From assembly GCF_003967575.1 (NCBI RefSeq), contig NZ_BIFT01000001.1, positions 2,852,001 to 2,916,000 on the forward strand: a stretch of DNA of 64,000 nt, given 5' to 3'. The notes beneath the pieces were generated by a model, which was not told the origin of the DNA, ran no database searches, and worked only from the letters and a program-made list of their open reading frames with translations. Position 1 is the stretch's first letter. Each line of letters begins with the position of its first letter. This document shows positions 60,542 through 64,000 of the stretch, one piece after another. The DNA comes from Dictyobacter alpinus. GTDB lineage: Bacteria; Chloroflexota; Ktedonobacteria; Ktedonobacterales; Ktedonobacteraceae. Position numbers and translations under genes: made by a program.

Positions 60542-63277
60542 ATGATCGAGCAAGAGAAGAATACAGAGATGACGCCGATCACGGATGTTGCAGCTTTGCC
60601 CAAGGCTTATGAGCCACAGGCTGTGGAGGCCAGGTGGTATCGCTTTTGGGAGGAGGGGGATTACTTTAAGCCCCGTCCCAATCCTGCACGTAAGCCGTTT
60701 GTGATTAGTATGCCGCCGCCAAATGTTACTGGTGCGCTACACCTGGGCCATGCGATTACGGCGACAATTGAAGATATTATGATCCGCTATCACCGTATGC
60801 AGGGTGATGAGACGCTATGGGTTCCTGGTGAGGACCATGCAGGTATCGCTACGCAGACCGTGGTTGAGCGTTTGCTGGCGAAAGAGGGCATTGACCGCCA
60901 TCACATAGGACGCGAAGCTTTTATTGAGCGAGTCTGGCAGTGGGTTGCCCAATATAAGAGCCGTATCCAGGATCAGCATCGCCGCCTGGGCGCTTCCTGT
61001 GATTGGTCACGTGAACGCTTCACGCTAGACGAAGGACTGACTAAAGCGGTCCGTGAAGTCTTTGTACGCTTATATGATGAGGGACTGATTTATCGTGGTG
61101 AGCGCATCATCAACTGGTGTCCTGTCTGTATGAGTGCGATCTCGGATCTGGAAGTCTATCACGTCAACACACCGGGTCAGCTAACCTATGTGCGCTATCC
61201 CCTGAAGCCACTTGAGGGGCAGAGCGGTGGACAGACCGAATACATTAACGTTGCCACCACACGTCCCGAGACGATCCTGGGAGATACAGCAATCGCGGTC
61301 AATCCTGCCGATCCACGCTATAAAGATATCATTGGGCGCACCGCTATTGTGCCGATAGTGCACCGCGAGATCCCGATTGTGGGGGATGATGCCGTAGAGA
61401 CCAGTTTTGGTACCGGTGCGGTCAAAGTCACGCCCGCGCATGATCCAGTGGACTTCGAGATCGGTATGCGCCACGATCTGCCACGTGTCCAGGTCATTGG
61501 CTTTGATGCCAAAATGACGACCGAGGCCGGTCCTTATGTGGGACAGGATCGCTATGAGGCTCGTAAGAATCTGGTTGCCGACCTGGAGAAGCAGGGACTG
61601 ATCATTAAGATCGAGGACTACACGGTGCCACTGGGCCGCTGTCAGCGTACAGATACCGTAATTGAGCCCTTGATCTCCAAGCAGTGGTTTATCAAGATGA
61701 TGCCATTGGCCACACCGGCCCTCAACGCCGTCAAATATGGACAGATCAAGATCATTCCTGAGCGTTTCAACAAAACCTACTTTGACTGGCTGGAGAACAT
61801 CCACGACTGGTGTATCTCACGTCAACTCTGGTGGGGCCATCGTATTCCCGTCTGGTATTGTGACTCCTGTGGAGAAATGATTGTTAGCCGTGAAGATATT
61901 ACTACCTGTCCCCATTGTGAGGGTAGCGAGCTACGGCAGGACGAGGATGTGCTGGACACCTGGTTTAGCTCATGGCTCTGGCCATTCAGCACCCTGGGCT
62001 GGCCTGACAACACGCCAGACCTGCAGCGCTACTATCCAACCACCGTCATGGAGACCGGCTATGATATCATTTTCTTCTGGGTTGCCAGAATGGTCATGTC
62101 GGGCATTCATTTTATGGGGAACGCGCCATTCTCCACCATCTACTTGCACGGCCTGGTACGTGATCCCAAGGGCGAGAAGATGAGTAAGTCCAAGGGCAAC
62201 GTCGTTGATCCTCTGGAAGTCATGGACAAATTTGGCACCGATGCCTTACGTTTCACCCTGGCTACCAGTAGCACGCCCGGTAATGACATGAAACTGATCG
62301 ACGAGCGCATTATTGGCAACCGTAACTTTGCCAACAAGATTTGGAATGCCTCGCGTTTCGTACTGCTGACCACCAACGAGATCAAAGGTGGCGTGCCCGC
62401 CATTGAGGACCTGAAGCCGCGCACCCTGGCTGATCGCTGGATCATCCATCGCTTTGAGCGCCTGACCAAAAACGCCACACGCCTGATCGAAGAATTCCAG
62501 TTTGGTGAAGCTGGTCGCCAGATCAACGACTTCTTCTGGTCCGACTATTGTGACTGGTATGTTGAGATCGCCAAAGTGCAGATGCAAGGAGACGAGGAAG
62601 CTCGTCAGAGTACCGCCGCCATTCTGCGTGCCGTCCTCGACCAGAGCCTGCGCTTGCTACATCCATTTATGCCCTTCGTCACCGAAGAGGTCTGGCAATA
62701 CCTGTATCAGTTCAGCGAGCCCAACAAAGCCGCCTGGCCTGCTACCGCCCTGATCGTCGCACCCTGGCCCCAGCACAACGAGGCTCTGGTAGACGAAGAG
62801 GCCGAGCAGCACTTCAGCCTGGTGCAGCAGGTCATCACCTTAATCCGTGACGCCCGCAACCAGATGAACGTCGAGCCAGCGCGCCGCATACCAGCAATCA
62901 TGGCCGTGGGAGAAAACGTCTCAATGTTCGACGAGCAATCGCCATTGATCGAATTCCTGGCCCGTACCGAGAAGCCACAACTGCATCCAGCCCTGGCCCA
63001 AAAGCCAGAGCAGTCCATGAGCCTGCTAGCCGGAGGCGTTGAAATCTACCTGCCACTCGCAGGACTGCTAGATATCGGTAAAGAACTGGAGCGGCTAGAC
63101 AAAGAGATCGCCCAATCCACCCAGGAGGCCGCGCGCCTGCAAGGCAAGCTCTCCAACCAGAACTTTGTCACCCGTGCCAAACCCGAAGTTGTCGAGAAAG
63201 AACGCGAGAAACTGACCGCGCAAGAAGAGCGTATCAGCAAACTACAAACTCGCCGTGCCGAACTCGCCAATATGTAA
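60542..63277 (+). CDS. valS: valyl-tRNA synthetase
   Basis: 911 residues; the frame reaches back into the T-box terminator, so the ATG at 60542 with GAGGTGG just upstream is used. Class I motifs are HLGHA (67-71; HIGH) and KMSKSKGNVVDP near residue 545. The CP1 editing domain has TTRPETILGDTAIAVNP, and a zinc-binding CDSC...CPHC pair precedes DEDVLDTWFSSWLWPFS. The C-terminus is the ValRS coiled coil (LERLDKEIAQSTQEAARLQG). It attaches valine to tRNA-Val and edits threonine. Confidence 0.97.
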   Translation: MIEQEKNTEMTPITDVAALPKAYEPQAVEARWYRFWEEGDYFKPRPNPARKPFVISMPPPNVTGALHLGHAITATIEDIMIRYHRMQGDETLWVPGEDHAGIATQTVVERLLAKEGIDRHHIGREAFIERVWQWVAQYKSRIQDQHRRLGASCDWSRERFTLDEGLTKAVREVFVRLYDEGLIYRGERIINWCPVCMSAISDLEVYHVNTPGQLTYVRYPLKPLEGQSGGQTEYINVATTRPETILGDTAIAVNPADPRYKDIIGRTAIVPIVHREIPIVGDDAVETSFGTGAVKVTPAHDPVDFEIGMRHDLPRVQVIGFDAKMTTEAGPYVGQDRYEARKNLVADLEKQGLIIKIEDYTVPLGRCQRTDTVIEPLISKQWFIKMMPLATPALNAVKYGQIKIIPERFNKTYFDWLENIHDWCISRQLWWGHRIPVWYCDSCGEMIVSREDITTCPHCEGSELRQDEDVLDTWFSSWLWPFSTLGWPDNTPDLQRYYPTTVMETGYDIIFFWVARMVMSGIHFMGNAPFSTIYLHGLVRDPKGEKMSKSKGNVVDPLEVMDKFGTDALRFTLATSSTPGNDMKLIDERIIGNRNFANKIWNASRFVLLTTNEIKGGVPAIEDLKPRTLADRWIIHRFERLTKNATRLIEEFQFGEAGRQINDFFWSDYCDWYVEIAKVQMQGDEEARQSTAAILRAVLDQSLRLLHPFMPFVTEEVWQYLYQFSEPNKAAWPATALIVAPWPQHNEALVDEEAEQHFSLVQQVITLIRDARNQMNVEPARRIPAIMAVGENVSMFDEQSPLIEFLARTEKPQLHPALAQKPEQSMSLLAGGVEIYLPLAGLLDIGKELERLDKEIAQSTQEAARLQGKLSNQNFVTRAKPEVVEKEREKLTAQEERISKLQTRRAELANM

Positions 63278-63310
63278 CAGCGTCGTAAGTAGCGCATAAC
63301 CAACCAGAAA

Positions 63311-63358
63311 GAAACGGTCAGAATGGCAGCCTCCAATTGCAGCCATCCTGACCGTTTC
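63311..63358 (+). terminator. long hairpin after valS
   Basis: GAAACGGTCAGAATGGC pairs with GCCATCCTGACCGTTTC (one mismatch) around a 14-nt loop, without a T-tract. Confidence 0.65.
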
Positions 63359-63542
63359 CATCAGACACAAGCACGAACAGAGGAGACACAAGCACGAACC
63401 GAAGTAATCTACAAAATCCAGCTCAAATGCCGATCTCAACTCCATCCCCAAACAGGATCGTTAAAGATCACCAAAACCTTAACTCACACCTCTGCCATAA
63501 AAGCCATCAACTCCGAGCTAGCCAGAAAGCGGAATTGTGCCC

Positions 63543-63606
63543 TTAACCTGGGGTCCGGGGCTGCGCCCTGGTTTCCTCTCCCCCACCCCCGCAGGTGGCG
63601 AGTCAC
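63543..63606. repeat. GC-rich repeat, family III, inverted diverged copy
   Basis: On the minus strand it reads GCGGGGGTGGGGGAGAGGAA, then GGGCGCAGCCCCGG, in the order of the copies at 43.7 and 45.4 kb. Confidence 0.55.
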
Positions 63607-63907
63607 CTAAAAGACAGAACCATTATTTTCCTCTATCAAGAGCATAATCTACTCCCCCTCATATGTCAAGGTTTTTCTTGACAAAATTGACAAACTAAAT
63701 CAACTTTCAAAAAATTGCCCCCAATTGACCTTTCTGCTATCCTGATTCATATCGTCCAAAGATCACAGAGTAGATGTGGCAGATTTTTACTGCTTTACCC
63801 ATTTAAGCCTTCACATGCATCTGTATTACGAGTATGGACGTAACAGAGGCATGGATTAGCATATAGTGACCGTGGCTGGATAAATGGTTTAAAGCCGACT
63901 TAGCTAT
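63607..63907. other. AT-rich intergenic region at the right edge
   Basis: No convincing gene, repeat or RNA was seen. Confidence 0.4.
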
Positions 63908-64000
63908 ATGTCGAATGAGGAGGAATTGGTTGATGTTATACGACATGCTCAAAATATGTGTAAGCTTTTGCTTCAACCTGATAAACATATGCATGGGTGG
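63908..64000 (+). CDS. possible 5' end of a gene cut by the window edge
   Basis: A frame opens MSNEEELVDVIRHAQNMCKL and is still open at the edge; its composition is protein-like. No ribosome site precedes this ATG. A second ATG in another frame at 63932 has GAGGAGG upstream, so the choice is uncertain. Confidence 0.3.
   Translation, partial: MSNEEELVDVIRHAQNMCKLLLQPDKHMHGW

Overview
The window reads as chromosomal DNA of a filamentous, Gram-positive-like member of the Chloroflexota, most likely class Ktedonobacteria (inference). The signs are a mid-range GC content, long AT-rich intergenic gaps full of palindromic repeats, monoderm-type features (lipoprotein boxes, a sortase with a sorting-signal protein), a T-box leader on valS, a glmS ribozyme, and a zinc-ribbon/proline-rich/FHA protein. 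No rRNA, tRNA, CRISPR array, phage module or intact insertion sequence was seen. Almost every gene has a recognisable Shine-Dalgarno site, which fixed many starts.

Layout. 1-6.8 kb: a truncated alpha/beta-hydrolase-fold gene, a secreted glycosidase-like protein, enolase, and an unknown membrane protein in an operon with hisC. 7.5-12.4 kb: storage and compatible-solute carbohydrate genes (trehalose-6-phosphate synthase, the facing trehalose phosphatase, a glycogen-debranching-type enzyme). 13-15.4 kb: aldo/keto reductase and an overlapping HipA-like kinase/DUF3037 pair. 15.6-19.7 kb: a short-chain dehydrogenase and a sugar-acid block (KDG kinase, KDPG aldolase, LarA-type nickel racemase/epimerase). 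19.9-26.6 kb: secreted phosphoesterase, esterase, three small membrane proteins, and an autoregulated tetR/NAD-epimerase operon.

26.6-41.7 kb is the most coherent block: a peptidoglycan/amino-sugar recovery locus. On the minus strand lie nagR (GntR/UTRA), murQ, a BadF-type amino-sugar kinase, nagZ and a double GNAT acetyltransferase. Facing away are nagA, a GHL10 lipoprotein (DigH-like) and a five-gene Opp/Dpp-type ABC importer. GntR-type operators (TGGTATAATTGGTATAT in the nagR-nagA gap, GGTCTAG-N4-CTAGA before the importer) suggest one regulon. Downstream are a sortase encoded as a lipoprotein with its MPQTG substrate, a GCS2 carboxylate-amine ligase, a secreted protein with four tandem domains, and a DUF5996 gene. 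glmS follows at 49.8-51.7 kb behind a glmS ribozyme, so the salvage product glucosamine-6-phosphate can shut down its own de novo synthesis.

52-64 kb: an ABC exporter, a BNR/Ycf48-like lipoprotein, a 7-unit tandem repeat element, two paralogous genes beginning MDARFYN (one extended by zinc ribbons and an FHA domain), a small membrane protein, and valS behind a T-box whose specifier reads GUC.

Three families of dispersed non-coding repeats recur between genes. The most unusual has a fixed GGCGGTCGCGACCGCC centre but arms that differ completely from copy to copy while staying perfectly self-complementary.
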